56,082 bases of DNA from an uncultured Halomicronema sp. (lineage in GTDB: Bacteria > Cyanobacteriota > Cyanobacteriia > Phormidesmidales > Phormidesmidaceae): contig CALCCA010000176.1 in the NCBI GenBank assembly GCA_937899725.1, positions 1 to 56,082 of the forward strand, in the 5' to 3' direction. A model generated the notes under the pieces. That model saw only the letters and a list, made by a program, of their open reading frames with translations. It made no database searches and was not told the DNA's origin. Shown here piece after piece: positions 17,313 to 28,200 of this stretch; position 1 is the first letter of the stretch; each line of letters begins with the position of its first letter. A program made the position numbers and the translations under genes.

Positions 17313-20300
17313 GTGGTCAACAACAATTCCCCCTCGAATCACCAACGGATGGCCCGAGCGCTTCAGGCCATCGATAGACTGCAGGCCAAGGTCTCGGAGC
17401 TACAGCAGGCCAGTACCGAAGCGATCGCCATCATCGGGTTAGGCTGTTGTTTTCCCGGTGGAGCGGATAGTCCAGCGGCCTTTTGGGAGCTTTTGCACCA
17501 GGGACGGGATGCCATTTCTGAAGTGCCCAGCGATCGCTGGGATGCTGACGTTTATCACCATCCTAAGCCCGCCACGGCAGGCAAAATGGTCACCCGCTAC
17601 GGCGGCTTTGTAGATCATCTTCAGGCGTTTGATGCGGACTTTTTCGGCATTGCCCCGAAGGAGGCGGTCAGCCTCGACCCCCAACAGCGGCTGCTGCTAG
17701 AAGTGGCTTGGGAAGCTCTGGAACACGCCGGCATCGTGCCTGAGCAGTGGTCAGGCCAGCCGGTCGGCGTCTTTGTGGGGATCAGCAGCAATGATTACTC
17801 CCGACACCTGCTACAGCGATCGGCAACGGACATTGACGCGTACCTGGCAACGGGCAACTCCCACAGTGCGGCAGCGGGGCGGTTGTCCTACAGTCTCGGA
17901 TTAACTGGCCCCAGTTTGGCGATCGATACTGCTTGCTCTTCCTCTTTAGTCGCAGTACATCTGGCCTGCCAGAGCTTACGGAATCGAGAGTGCGATGCGG
18001 CCCTTGCGGGGGGCGTCAACCGGCTGCTGGCTCCCGAATTCAGCATCAACTTTTCGCAAGCGCGGATGCTGGCCCCCGATGGTCGCTGTAAAACTTTTGA
18101 TGCCGCTGCGGATGGCTTTGCTCGCGGTGAAGGTGGCGGGGTGGTGGTGCTGAAGCGATTAGCCGATGCAGTAGCGGCTGGCGATCCGGTCTTGGCGCTG
18201 ATTTGCGGCTCTGCGGTCAATCAGGATGGTCGCAGCGGCGGCCTGACCGTGCCCAATGGCCCCGCTCAACAAGCCGTGATTCGGCAAGCCCTAGCGAAAG
18301 CCCGCCTCCAACCGAACCAGATCAGCTACATCGAAGCCCACGGCACCGGCACCTCCTTAGGTGACCCGATCGAAGTCGGAGCCCTGGGCGGTGTTTTCGG
18401 TAGTAGCCACACCTCTGAGCAACCGCTATACATCGGTTCTGTGAAAACCAATATCGGCCACCTCGAAGCCGCCGCTGGCATCGCCGGACTGATCAAGGTT
18501 GTCCTATCTATGCAGCATGAAACCCTGCCCGCCCACCTACATTGCCATCAGCCTAGTCCCCACATTGTCTGGAACGAGTTGCCGATCAAAGTCACGCAGC
18601 AGCCCCAGCCCTGGCGACAACAAGCTCTCCCCCGCTTTGCCGGAGTCAGTTCCTTTGGCTTTAGCGGCACGAATGCCCATGTGATTTTGGCAGGGCAGAA
18701 GGCAGAAGGCAAAAGGCAAAAGGCAGAAAGTGATAGCCAGCAGCGAGAGTGGCAGTTGCTAACGCTGGCGGCGAAGGATGCGGGGGCGTTGCGAGAGTTG
18801 GCTCAGCGGTATGTCGATTGGTTGCCGACAACAGACAGTGCTTTGGCCGATATCTGCTGGAGTGGACATCAGTCGCGATCGCACTTCTCTCATCGCCTGG
18901 CGATCACGGCTCACTCCCTAAAAGACGCCCACAGTCAGCTCCGCGCGATCGCTGATCAACCCGTTGCCTCGCTTGCCGCCCCACCTCGCATTCCTCGCAA
19001 AATTGCCTTCCTGTTCACTGGGCAAGGCTCTCAGTACCAACATATGGGCCGCGAACTGTATGACACCGAACCCGTTTTTCGGCAGGTGATCGACCAGTGT
19101 GCCGAGATTTTGGCGGATGAGGGAGTTGACTTGTTAGAGGTGCTTTATGGTGGCAAGAGAATCGGGAATAGGAAACAGGGAACAGAAGAAAACCCTTCAC
19201 CCATCTCCCATCTCCCCCTCACCTCATCTCCCCCCCACTCCATCCACTCCACCGCCCACACCCAACCCGCTCTTTTTGCCCTCGAATATGCCCTCGCCCA
19301 GCTCTGGCTAGCCTGGGGCATTGAGCCCGACGGCGTCATGGGGCACAGCGTTGGCGAGTATGTGGCAGCGTGCGTCGCCGGAGTGTTTAGCCTGGAAGAC
19401 GGCCTGCGACTGGTAGCAGCACGAGGGCGCTTGATGCAAGCCTTACCCGCTGGGGGCAGTATGGTCGCGGTGATGGCCGCTGCCGAGCAAGTATCTGGGA
19501 TGTTGTCAGAAGGTGTCGCGATCGCCGCCATCAACGGGCCAGAAGCAACAGTGATTTCGGGCGAGCTGACGGCTTTAGAAACGGTGGTCGCCACTTTGAC
19601 GGCACAGGGCATCAAAACCAAGCCTCTGACTGTTTCCCATGCCTTTCACTCCGCTCTGATGGAGCCCATGCTAGCGGAGTTCCGAGCTGTGGCTAGTCAG
19701 GTGAACTACGCCCTGCCTCAGAGGGAGTTGGTGTCTAACGTCACTGGGCAAATTGCTACTGCTGAGGTGGCCACTGCCGATTATTGGGTGCGCCACGTGC
19801 GCCAGCCGGTACAGTTTGCCGCCGGAATGAAAACGTTAGCAGCTCAGGGCTACAATACCTTTATCGAACTGGGGGCCAAACCCGTTTTATTGGCGCTGGG
19901 GCGGGTCTGCTTGCCAGACTTCGAAGCCCTGTGGCTGCCTAGCCTGCGCCCCGATGCTGACTGGCAACCCTTGCTCACCAGCCTAGGAGAACTGTATGTC
20001 GCCGGTGCGGCCATCAATTGGACGGCCCTAGACCAGGCGGTGCCAGGCCAGCAGGTCTCCCTACCCACCTATCCCTTTCAACGCCAGCGCTACTGGGTCG
20101 ACATCGACCGTTCTCAATCCAATATCCCACCGCCCTCCTCTCCTCTTACCCCACTCTCCCACGCCCCCACGCCCCATCCTCTCTTGGGAACTCAACTCAA
20201 CCTCCCCCGCACTACCACCCGCCACTTCGAAAGCCTTATCAGTACTGACACGCCTGCCTACCTGGCGGATCACCAGGTTTTTGGGGCCGTGGTGTTGCCA

Positions 20301-23300
20301 GCCGCTGGGTTTATCGAAATGGCGATCGCGGCTCTGCAATCCATCCAACCTCACCAAGCGCTGGCGCTAAAAGCCGTCAATATTCATCAAGCGCTGGTGC
20401 TCAACCAGGCTAAAACGGTTCAGGTACTGCTGTTATCCAGAAAAGATCAGCTGGATCAATTTGAAATTCTCAGCCTGACCGATGCCGATTGGGTGCTCCA
20501 CGCCAGTGGTCAGGTGATGAGGGAAGTGCTGGAAAACCCGACAGAGTTAGTCCAACTGCAGTCTCGCTGTGGTGAATCCGTTTCTGTAGCGGCCTGCTAT
20601 CAACGGCTGGCTGATCAGGGTGTCACCTATGGCGATCGCTTCCGCGCGATAGAAAAGCTTTGGCGAGGGAAATCGGAGGTATTGAGTCAGCTGCGATTAC
20701 CCGCTGCGCTGCATTCAACCGCAGCGGTGTATCAGCTCCATCCCGTGCTACTGGATGCCTGTTTGCAAAGTCTGGCGGCGGTCTTTCTCGATCAGTCTCG
20801 CTCCGACACCTACCTCCCGGCAGGAATGGCCGCAGTCCACATTCAGCCTGGGATCGATTGGGCACAGGCTGATTATCGGCTCTGGTGTCATGCTCAGGTG
20901 CAGTCTGGCGATCGCGACATCACTGCCGACCTGCAGCTTTTCCTCAACAACGGTCAGCCCGTCGGTACCTTGATTGGGCTGAAACTGCGTCCGGCAGCCT
21001 CGAAGCAAGTGCTCGGCACGCCTCAGTTCCAGGACTGGCTCTACCAAATTGATTGGCAGGCCCAACCGCTCTCGCAGGCGGCAACCCCAGCGGAGTTTCT
21101 CCTGTCACCGGCAGCCATCTGTCATCAGGTTGCTCCCGCCTTTGCTGACTTCCTCAATCAGCCTGAGGTCACTGCCTATCAGCAAGTCTTACCAGCGCTG
21201 GAAGCCCTGAGCCTGAACTATACCAAGCGGGCGATCGCTACCCTCAAAGACCCTTCCCCCACCGCTGGTACTGATGAAACCGCCCCCATCACGCCCCAAC
21301 ATGAGGCTCTATATCAAAGGCTTTTGGCAAGGGTGGAAGGTGCCAGGGATAAGGCGGAAGGGGAGCACCCTGAACCCCCAACCCCCAACCCCTCCCTTCC
21401 CCCCTCTCCTGAACTCACCCTCCTCACCCGCTGTGGCGAAAACCTGGCGGCAGTGCTGCGAGGCGAAATTGATCCCTTGACGCTGCTCTTTCCGCACGGC
21501 GACTTGAGTGACCTGACCCGCCTCTATGAATCCTCAGTCGGGGCTCAAGTGATGAATTCGCTGGTGCAGCGGGTGCTGACGGCGGCGACGGCGCGATCGC
21601 CCCGACCCCTGCGCATTTTGGAAATTGGCGCAGGTACGGGCGGCACCACGGCTCATCTACTGCCGCAGCTGCCGGATGGCGAATATGTCTTCACCGATGT
21701 GTCATCGCTGTTCTTAGCCAAAGCTCGGGAGCGGCTTCAGACCGATGACGGCGTGCGCTATGAGTTATTGGATATCGAGCGATCGCCGGCTGCCCAAGGG
21801 TTCCAACAGCCGTTTGACCTGGTCATTGCGGCGAATGTGCTGCACGCCACGGCGGATTTGCGGCAAACGTTAGCTCATGTGCATGAGCTGCTGGCCCCCG
21901 GCGGGGAGTTGATTCTGCTGGAAAGCACTCAGCCCCTGCTCTGGCTCGATCTGATTTTTGGCTTGACCGAAGGCTGGTGGAAATTCACCGATCGCGATTT
22001 GCGTCCCAACTATCCTTTGCTGTCGGCGGTCCAGTGGCAAACCTTGCTAGCGGAAAGTGGATTTACCCCAGCCATCCTGCAACCAGCAGCGGCGACTCAA
22101 TTGAGTTCAGTGCCCCCGCACCTCAATCTGCCCCAGACAGTGATCGTGGCCCAACGGGGTCCGGCACCCGCTCAGCCTGCTCAAGCCACAACCTGCTTGG
22201 TTTTAGCGGCCAGTCAGGATGAAGCCGAGGCGGTCATCGCTGCGCTGGAAAAACCGGAGCGTCGCGGCATTGGGGTCGCGTGGAGCGATCTATATTCCCA
22301 GTCAGCTCCTGACCGGTTTGTCCTCAACCCTTTGCAAACTCAAGATTTTCAGCAGCTCTGGCAAGCTTTGACCACTGCTAATACTTTGCCGACCCAAGTG
22401 ATCTATTTTGCCAGCCCCAGTGAAACGCTCAACCCGCCAGCGCTGGAACGAAGTTGTAGCGGTCTCTTACATCTGGTTCAGACCCTGGCCGAGGTGGCCC
22501 AGCCACCTGCGCTTTACCTGGTGACGCAGGGGGTGGCCCGACCGCCAGTGGTGAATCCGGCGCTAGCACCCCTGTGGGGTTTGGGGCGCGTCATTGCCCT
22601 CGAACATCCGGCCCTGCGCTGTTGTCGGCTGGATTTAGATCCCCAGTCATCGCCCCAGCAACAGCGGTTGGATTTAAGCAGGGAACTCGACAACGAACCG
22701 ACCGCTGCCACTGTGGCCTATCGTCAGGCTCAGCGGTCGGTGGCGCGACTAGAGCCAGTCAGCTTGTCGCCGTCGTTAGCCCTCCCTGATCAACGTGGCC
22801 AGGAGATGGCCTTCCGGCTGGCGATCGCGGCTAAAGGCACCCCCGACGCGCTGCAAATCCAGCCTTGTCACCGTCGTTCTCCTGGCCCCGATGCGATCGA
22901 AATTCGGGTAGACGCTGCCGGTCTGAATTTTATTGACGTGTTGGATACCCTGGGCCTGCTGCCCTTTGAGCGCGATTGGCTGGGGGTGGAATGTGTGGGC
23001 GAAGTTGTCGCCGTCGGTGCCCAGGTGACGAACTGGGGCGTGGGCGATCGCGTCATGGCGTTAGCGGCAGGCAGTTTTGCTCAGTACGTCACGGTGCCCG
23101 CCATCCTCGCGGTGCCGCCGCCCCAGGGTCTCAGCGCAGTAGCAGCGGCCACCCTTCCCGCCAACTTTCTCACAGCCTACTATGCGCTGGTCGAGGTGGC
23201 TCAAGTGCAACCGGGGGAACGGGTGCTGATTCACGCCGCTGCTGGGGGCACAGGGATGGCAGCGGTGCAGATTGCCCTGAGTCGCGGGGCCGAAGTTTTT

Positions 23301-25262
23301 GCTACCGCCAGCCCTACCAAGTGGGAAATCCTGAAACGTATGGGCATCCACCAAGTGATGCACTCTCGCACCCTGGACTTTGCTGAGGCCATCCTCGCGG
23401 TCACCGATGATGTCGGGGTAGATGTCGTCTTCAACTCCCTATCCGGCGAGTTTATTCCCCAGAGTCTGGCTGTCCTTAAGTCGCGTGGACGATTCATCGA
23501 AATCGGCAAACGCGATGTGTGGAGTGCTGAGCAAGTCGCCGCCGTACAGCCCCAAGTCGCCTACCATCGCATCGATCTCCTGTCCCTGACCCAGCAGGCT
23601 CCGCAGCAGATCCAGGCGATGCTACAAGCCCTCGTCCCCTTATTTGACACCGGACAGCTCCAGCCCCTGCCCCACCGAGTATTTCCCATTACCGCTGCTA
23701 TCAGTGCCTTTCGCACGATGCAGCAGGCGAAGCATGTGGGCAAGATTGTGCTGAAGGTAGAAGGGAATAGGGGACAGGGCATAGGGAATAGGGGACAGGG
23801 AACAGAAAGAACTCAGAACCTAGAATCTCAGGCAGCAGAGGCGGTACAAGATGCCAGGTCTGAGGTGCCAGGTGCGGTGCCACGTGCGAGGTCTCAGGAA
23901 CAGCCCAGCACCCCATACCCCGCACCCACAACCCACAACCCCGAACCCGCAACCCGTAACCCATCCACCCATCTACCCATCCACTCTTCTACTCCTTCAC
24001 TCCGCACCTATCTCATCACCGGCGGTCTCGGGGGCCTCGGCTTGCTGACGGCTGACTGGCTAGCAGCCCAGGGTGCGTGTCATTTAGGGCTGGTGAGTCG
24101 GCGATCGCTGGCCGATCATTCCCCTGAGGTGCAAACCCAAATTCAGGCATTGAAAGCCAAAGGAGCCCAGGTCACTGTCATCCAGGCGGATGTGGCTCAG
24201 CGGGAGCAGCTAGCAGCGGCGATCGCCGGGCTCGACTCGCCCATCCAGGGGGTGATTCATGCGGCGGGGGTACTGGATGATGGGGTGCTGCAGCAGTTGA
24301 CCTGGCAGCGCCTGGAGTCGGTCTTGGCTCCCAAAGCTTATGGCGCTTGGCACTTGCACCAGTTGACTCAGGATCAGCCGCTGGAGTTCTTCGTGCTGTT
24401 TTCCTCGGCGGCGGCGCTGCTGGGGTCGCCGGGGCAGGGCAGCCACGTAGCGGCGAATGCCTTTTTAGATGCTCTGGCCCATCATCGTCAGGCGCTGGGC
24501 TTGCCGAGCCTGAGCATTAACTGGGGGGCTTGGTCAGGGGTGGGGGCGGCGGCCCAACGTCAGGTCGATCAACAGATACAGACCAAAGGAATCGCGGCGA
24601 TCGCCCCCGACCAGGGAATCCAAATTTTCTCCCAATTGCTGGCTCAGTCCATTGATGCCCAAGTGGGGGTAGTGCCGATTCGTTGGGCTCAATTCCTGAA
24701 CCAAGGATGGTCAGATCCTTTCTTTGAACGGTTTCAACCCTCGGCTCCGGTCGTTAAACCGACGGCGGATTGGCGAGTTCGGCTACAGGACTTGCCGCCG
24801 CCCCGGCATCTGAGTTTTCTCACCACGGCCCTGCAGCAGGAGGTCGCTCAGGTGCTGGGGCGAGCCGCTAGTCAACTGCCCGATCCACACCTGGGCTTTT
24901 TTGACCTGGGTCTCGATTCGCTGATGGCGGTAGAGCTGAAAAATCGCCTGGAAGGGCAACTGGGAACAACGATCTCTTCCACCGCCATTTTTGAGCATCC
25001 CACCATTGCCGCGCTGGCGCAGCACCTGGCGGTGGTCATACTACCAGAGCCGCTGCCGCCCCCGAATCGAGGAGAACCCGAGCTGCCAAGGCGCTCAGAT
25101 GTCGCGAATGGGGAGCGCCCGCTGCCCGTCTCAGCGATCGCTCCCTCACCACCGCCCGCCACCTGGGTAGGGCCGGAACCAGCCACTGCCCCAGCAGTTC
25201 CCCCCGATCCCGTGGCGGCAGAACTCGCTGCCCTCGAACGCTTACTCAACCAATCGTCATGA
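17313..25262 (+). CDS. PKS2: type I PKS, KS-AT-DH-cMT-ER-KR-ACP
   Basis: A 2649-residue paralogue of PKS1 with the same domain order. KS has Cys208 (DTACSSS). AT has Ser679 in GHSVGEY and HAFH, indicating malonyl-CoA. DH has His987 and Asp1148. The C-methyltransferase has EIGAGTGG near 1439, ER has IHAAAGGTG near 1973, and KR has TGGLGGLG from 2236. ACP Ser is 2536. It should add a second alpha-methyl, fully reduced unit. As in PKS1, the KR has His (2378, GQGSHVAAN) in place of the active-site Tyr. GTG at 17313 follows the PKS1 stop by 8 nt; the in-frame ATG at 17349 is an alternative that would cut into the N-terminal docking helix, so GTG is preferred. AT sequence and AT insertion are almost identical to those of PKS1, suggesting recent duplication or gene conversion. 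The short C-terminal AAELAALERLLNQ helix is probably a docking tail. Confidence 0.95.
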   Translation: MVNNNSPSNHQRMARALQAIDRLQAKVSELQQASTEAIAIIGLGCCFPGGADSPAAFWELLHQGRDAISEVPSDRWDADVYHHPKPATAGKMVTRYGGFVDHLQAFDADFFGIAPKEAVSLDPQQRLLLEVAWEALEHAGIVPEQWSGQPVGVFVGISSNDYSRHLLQRSATDIDAYLATGNSHSAAAGRLSYSLGLTGPSLAIDTACSSSLVAVHLACQSLRNRECDAALAGGVNRLLAPEFSINFSQARMLAPDGRCKTFDAAADGFARGEGGGVVVLKRLADAVAAGDPVLALICGSAVNQDGRSGGLTVPNGPAQQAVIRQALAKARLQPNQISYIEAHGTGTSLGDPIEVGALGGVFGSSHTSEQPLYIGSVKTNIGHLEAAAGIAGLIKVVLSMQHETLPAHLHCHQPSPHIVWNELPIKVTQQPQPWRQQALPRFAGVSSFGFSGTNAHVILAGQKAEGKRQKAESDSQQREWQLLTLAAKDAGALRELAQRYVDWLPTTDSALADICWSGHQSRSHFSHRLAITAHSLKDAHSQLRAIADQPVASLAAPPRIPRKIAFLFTGQGSQYQHMGRELYDTEPVFRQVIDQCAEILADEGVDLLEVLYGGKRIGNRKQGTEENPSPISHLPLTSSPPHSIHSTAHTQPALFALEYALAQLWLAWGIEPDGVMGHSVGEYVAACVAGVFSLEDGLRLVAARGRLMQALPAGGSMVAVMAAAEQVSGMLSEGVAIAAINGPEATVISGELTALETVVATLTAQGIKTKPLTVSHAFHSALMEPMLAEFRAVASQVNYALPQRELVSNVTGQIATAEVATADYWVRHVRQPVQFAAGMKTLAAQGYNTFIELGAKPVLLALGRVCLPDFEALWLPSLRPDADWQPLLTSLGELYVAGAAINWTALDQAVPGQQVSLPTYPFQRQRYWVDIDRSQSNIPPPSSPLTPLSHAPTPHPLLGTQLNLPRTTTRHFESLISTDTPAYLADHQVFGAVVLPAAGFIEMAIAALQSIQPHQALALKAVNIHQALVLNQAKTVQVLLLSRKDQLDQFEILSLTDADWVLHASGQVMREVLENPTELVQLQSRCGESVSVAACYQRLADQGVTYGDRFRAIEKLWRGKSEVLSQLRLPAALHSTAAVYQLHPVLLDACLQSLAAVFLDQSRSDTYLPAGMAAVHIQPGIDWAQADYRLWCHAQVQSGDRDITADLQLFLNNGQPVGTLIGLKLRPAASKQVLGTPQFQDWLYQIDWQAQPLSQAATPAEFLLSPAAICHQVAPAFADFLNQPEVTAYQQVLPALEALSLNYTKRAIATLKDPSPTAGTDETAPITPQHEALYQRLLARVEGARDKAEGEHPEPPTPNPSLPPSPELTLLTRCGENLAAVLRGEIDPLTLLFPHGDLSDLTRLYESSVGAQVMNSLVQRVLTAATARSPRPLRILEIGAGTGGTTAHLLPQLPDGEYVFTDVSSLFLAKARERLQTDDGVRYELLDIERSPAAQGFQQPFDLVIAANVLHATADLRQTLAHVHELLAPGGELILLESTQPLLWLDLIFGLTEGWWKFTDRDLRPNYPLLSAVQWQTLLAESGFTPAILQPAAATQLSSVPPHLNLPQTVIVAQRGPAPAQPAQATTCLVLAASQDEAEAVIAALEKPERRGIGVAWSDLYSQSAPDRFVLNPLQTQDFQQLWQALTTANTLPTQVIYFASPSETLNPPALERSCSGLLHLVQTLAEVAQPPALYLVTQGVARPPVVNPALAPLWGLGRVIALEHPALRCCRLDLDPQSSPQQQRLDLSRELDNEPTAATVAYRQAQRSVARLEPVSLSPSLALPDQRGQEMAFRLAIAAKGTPDALQIQPCHRRSPGPDAIEIRVDAAGLNFIDVLDTLGLLPFERDWLGVECVGEVVAVGAQVTNWGVGDRVMALAAGSFAQYVTVPAILAVPPPQGLSAVAAATLPANFLTAYYALVEVAQVQPGERVLIHAAAGGTGMAAVQIALSRGAEVFATASPTKWEILKRMGIHQVMHSRTLDFAEAILAVTDDVGVDVVFNSLSGEFIPQSLAVLKSRGRFIEIGKRDVWSAEQVAAVQPQVAYHRIDLLSLTQQAPQQIQAMLQALVPLFDTGQLQPLPHRVFPITAAISAFRTMQQAKHVGKIVLKVEGNRGQGIGNRGQGTERTQNLESQAAEAVQDARSEVPGAVPRARSQEQPSTPYPAPTTHNPEPATRNPSTHLPIHSSTPSLRTYLITGGLGGLGLLTADWLAAQGACHLGLVSRRSLADHSPEVQTQIQALKAKGAQVTVIQADVAQREQLAAAIAGLDSPIQGVIHAAGVLDDGVLQQLTWQRLESVLAPKAYGAWHLHQLTQDQPLEFFVLFSSAAALLGSPGQGSHVAANAFLDALAHHRQALGLPSLSINWGAWSGVGAAAQRQVDQQIQTKGIAAIAPDQGIQIFSQLLAQSIDAQVGVVPIRWAQFLNQGWSDPFFERFQPSAPVVKPTADWRVRLQDLPPPRHLSFLTTALQQEVAQVLGRAASQLPDPHLGFFDLGLDSLMAVELKNRLEGQLGTTISSTAIFEHPTIAALAQHLAVVILPEPLPPPNRGEPELPRRSDVANGERPLPVSAIAPSPPPATWVGPEPATAPAVPPDPVAAELAALERLLNQSS
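18692..18732 (+). repeat. GGCAGAA heptamer tract, PKS2 KS-AT linker
   Basis: Five to six near-tandem units of GGCAGAA/GGCAAAA encode QKAEGKRQKAE. A short version of the element with no pyrimidine half. Confidence 0.85.
19154..19250 (+). repeat. Heptamer-type in-frame insert, PKS2 AT loop
   Basis: Same site and nearly the same sequence as the PKS1 AT insert, longer by one CCATCTCCCATCTCC block, as expected for slippage after duplication. Confidence 0.85.
20118..20180 (+). repeat. Pyrimidine-rich tract, PKS2 AT-DH linker
   Basis: C/T-rich run with CACGCCCCCACGCC coding a Pro/Ser linker before HPLLG. Same position as in PKS1. Confidence 0.6.
21331..21410 (+). repeat. In-frame insert, N-terminal part of PKS2 cMT
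   Basis: A purine-rich GGTGGAAGGTGCCAGGGATAAGG half, then CCTGAACCCCCAACCCCC and a C-run, at the same site as the PKS1 cMT insert. Confidence 0.75.
23757..24006 (+). repeat. Long heptamer-type insert, PKS2 ER-KR linker
   Basis: At about 250 nt the longest tract. GGGAATA/GGGGACA heptamers, CTCAGAACCTAGAATCTCAG, a GAGGTGCCAGGTGCGGTGCC middle, ACCCACAACC units, then CCATCCACCCATCTACCC. It encodes some 83 low-complexity residues between ER and KR. Confidence 0.88.
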
Positions 25263-28200
25263 CAGAACCTTTATCCCACCCCTCACAATCGACTGACGAG
25301 CGCATCCTGCGAGCCTTGCGAGAGGCGCGATCGCAGCTAGAAGCCGTTGAGCAGGCCAAAAATGAGCGGGTCGCGATCGTCGGCATGGCCGGTCGGTTCC
25401 CCGGTACGGATAGCATTGACGCCCTCTGGCAGTTGCTGACAGCGGGCCAGTCCGGCATTCGGCGGCTCTCTGATCAGGAACTTGAAGCGGCCGGGGTCGC
25501 ACCGGCCACTTGGCAGCAGCCCGACTACGTTCGCGCCTACGCCGGATTTGCCGACGCCGACAGCTTCGACGCCGCCTTTTTTGGCTACTCCCCCCGTGAG
25601 GCCCAACTCATCGATCCCCAGCAGCGAGTCTTTCTGGAATGTGCCTGGGCCGCGCTGGAAGATGCGGGCTACGACAGCTGCCAGTATGACGGTTGCATTG
25701 GCGTCTATGGCGGCGCGGCCCTCAATAGCTATCTGGTCAACCTGTTTTCTGATCCCCAACTGCGGGCATCGACCGACACAGTGCAGGCGGTGGTCAGCAA
25801 CGTCATGGGACTGATGACCACTCGGGTTTCTTACCAGCTTGACCTCAAAGGGCCGAGCTGTGGCATTCAAACCGGCTGCTCAACCGGCCTGGTGGCGGTG
25901 CATCAGGCGTGCCAGAGCCTACTTCAGCAGGAATGCGACCTGGCTCTAGCGGGGGGCGTCACGGTCAGCAATACCGCCCCTCAGGGCTATGTCTACCAGA
26001 GCGACGGCATTGCGTCTCCCGATGGTTGCTGTCGTGCGTTTGATGCCGCTGCCCAGGGCACAGTATTTGGCAACGGGGTGGGGATCGTCGTGCTGAAGCG
26101 ATTGTCAGCCGCGATCGCTGACGGTGACACTCTCTACGCCGTGATCAAAGGTTCTGCCATCAACAACGATGGAGCCGACAAAGTCAGTCTTACGGCCCCC
26201 AGCGTCACCGGACAAGCGGCCGTCGTTACCGCTGCTCTGGAGCAAGCGCAGGTCGAGCCCGCCAGCCTCAGCTACATCGAAGCCCACGGCACCGGCACCG
26301 CCCTCGGCGATCCCATCGAAATTGCTGCCCTGACCCAAGCCCTGACCCATCATCCCGGCGGCTGCGCGATCGGCTCTGTCAAAACCAACCTGGGCCACCT
26401 GGATGCCGCTGCTGGTGTCGCCGGACTGATCAAAACGGCCCTAGCCCTCAAGCACCAGCAAATTCCCCCGAGCCTGCATTTTCAGCAGCCCAATCCTCAA
26501 ATCGACTTCGCCCACAGCCCCTTCACCGTGCAACAGCAGCTCAGCGACTGGCCGCGCAACGGTACCCCTCGCCGCGCGGGTGTCAGCTCCTTTGGCATGG
26601 GGGGGACGAATGCCCACGTGATTTTAGAGGAAGCGCCGGAAGGAGAGTGGATGAGTGGGAGAGTAGGAGAGTGGGAGAGTCAGAATAATTTCTCGCCCCC
26701 TCGCCCCCTTGCCCCCTCGCCCCCTCCACGCGTGAATCAGGCTATTACTGTGGAGTCGCCCGCTCATTTGCTGCTGCTTTCGGCGAAAACGGCGACGGCG
26801 CTGGACACGATGACGGCGAATCTGGCCCGGCATCTCGCAGCGCATCCCGACCTGGATTTGGCGGATGTGGCCTACACCTTGCAGGTGGGGCGTCGGGCCT
26901 TACCCCATCGCCGTACCTGTGTTTGCCAAACTTCGGCGGATGCGATCCAACAGTTGAGCACCGGGAATCTCTCTACCCAAGTTGCGGAGACGGCGGCTTC
27001 CGCAATCGCCTTCATGTTCTCGGGCCAAGGTAGTCAGTACCCTCACATGGGCCGCGAACTATACGACACTGAACCTGTCTTCCGGCAGGCGATGAACCAG
27101 TGCGCCGAGATTTTAGCGGCAGAGGGCATTGATCTACTGGAGATTCTTTATGAAAAGGCAGATGGCAGACGGCAGACGGCAGACGACACTGGGGAACAGG
27201 GAATAGGGAACAGGGAACAGGGAGCATCCGGAACCCAGACCCTAGAACCTGACACCCAATACCCAGAGCCCCGAAACATCCCCCCATCCCCCCATCCCCC
27301 CATCCACTCCACCGCCCTGGCCCAACCTGCTCTCTTTGCGCTGGAATACTCCCTCGCCCAACTCTGGCGCTCCTGGGGAATTGAGCCGCAGTCACTGATC
27401 GGTCACAGCATTGGCGAATACGTGGCGGCCTGCGTCGCGGGGGTATTTTCCTTGGAAGACGGGTTGCAATTAGTGGCTGCACGGGGACGGCTAATGCAAG
27501 ATTGCCCCGTCGGGGCGATGCTGTCGATCGCTCTATCAGAGGCCGCTTTGGCGGCGCTGCTGCCAAACGATATCGTCATTGCCGCAGTGAATGGGCCAGA
27601 GCTGTGTGCCGTCTCGGGCACAGCGGCGGCGATCGCTTCCTTTCAAGCGCTGCTGGAGGCTAAGCAGATTACCTATCGACAGCTCCAGACCTCCCATGGC
27701 TTTCACTCGTCGCTGATGTCACCTGCCGGGGCGAAGCTGGCGGTGCTCGTCGGGCAAATGGCGCTGCACCCGCCCCAAATTGACCTGTTGTCGAATGTGA
27801 CGGGTACCTGGCTGACGGCAGCTGAGGCGACTGATCCGGCTTATTGGGCCAGACATCTGCGGCAGCCAGTGCGGTTTTATGACGGGGTGAAAGCACTTTT
27901 ACAGTTGCCCGGTGCCATCCTATTGGAAGTGGGGCCGGGGCGCGCCCTCAAAACCCTGGTCCAGCAGGCAATCGCGCGCGCTGAAGCGCCTACCGCTTTA
28001 GTGCTGAACTCCTTGCCTCATCCCCAGGAAGACGTCGGCGATCGCGCCGTGATGCTAAGCAGTCTCGGCCAACTATGGTTGACGGGAGCCCCAGTGCAGT
28101 GGGCAAACTTTCCGCCCCAGCGACGAGTGCCATTACCCACCTATCCCTTTGAACGGCAGCGGTACTGGGTCACCCTTAATCCCAACGGATTGGCTGCTTC

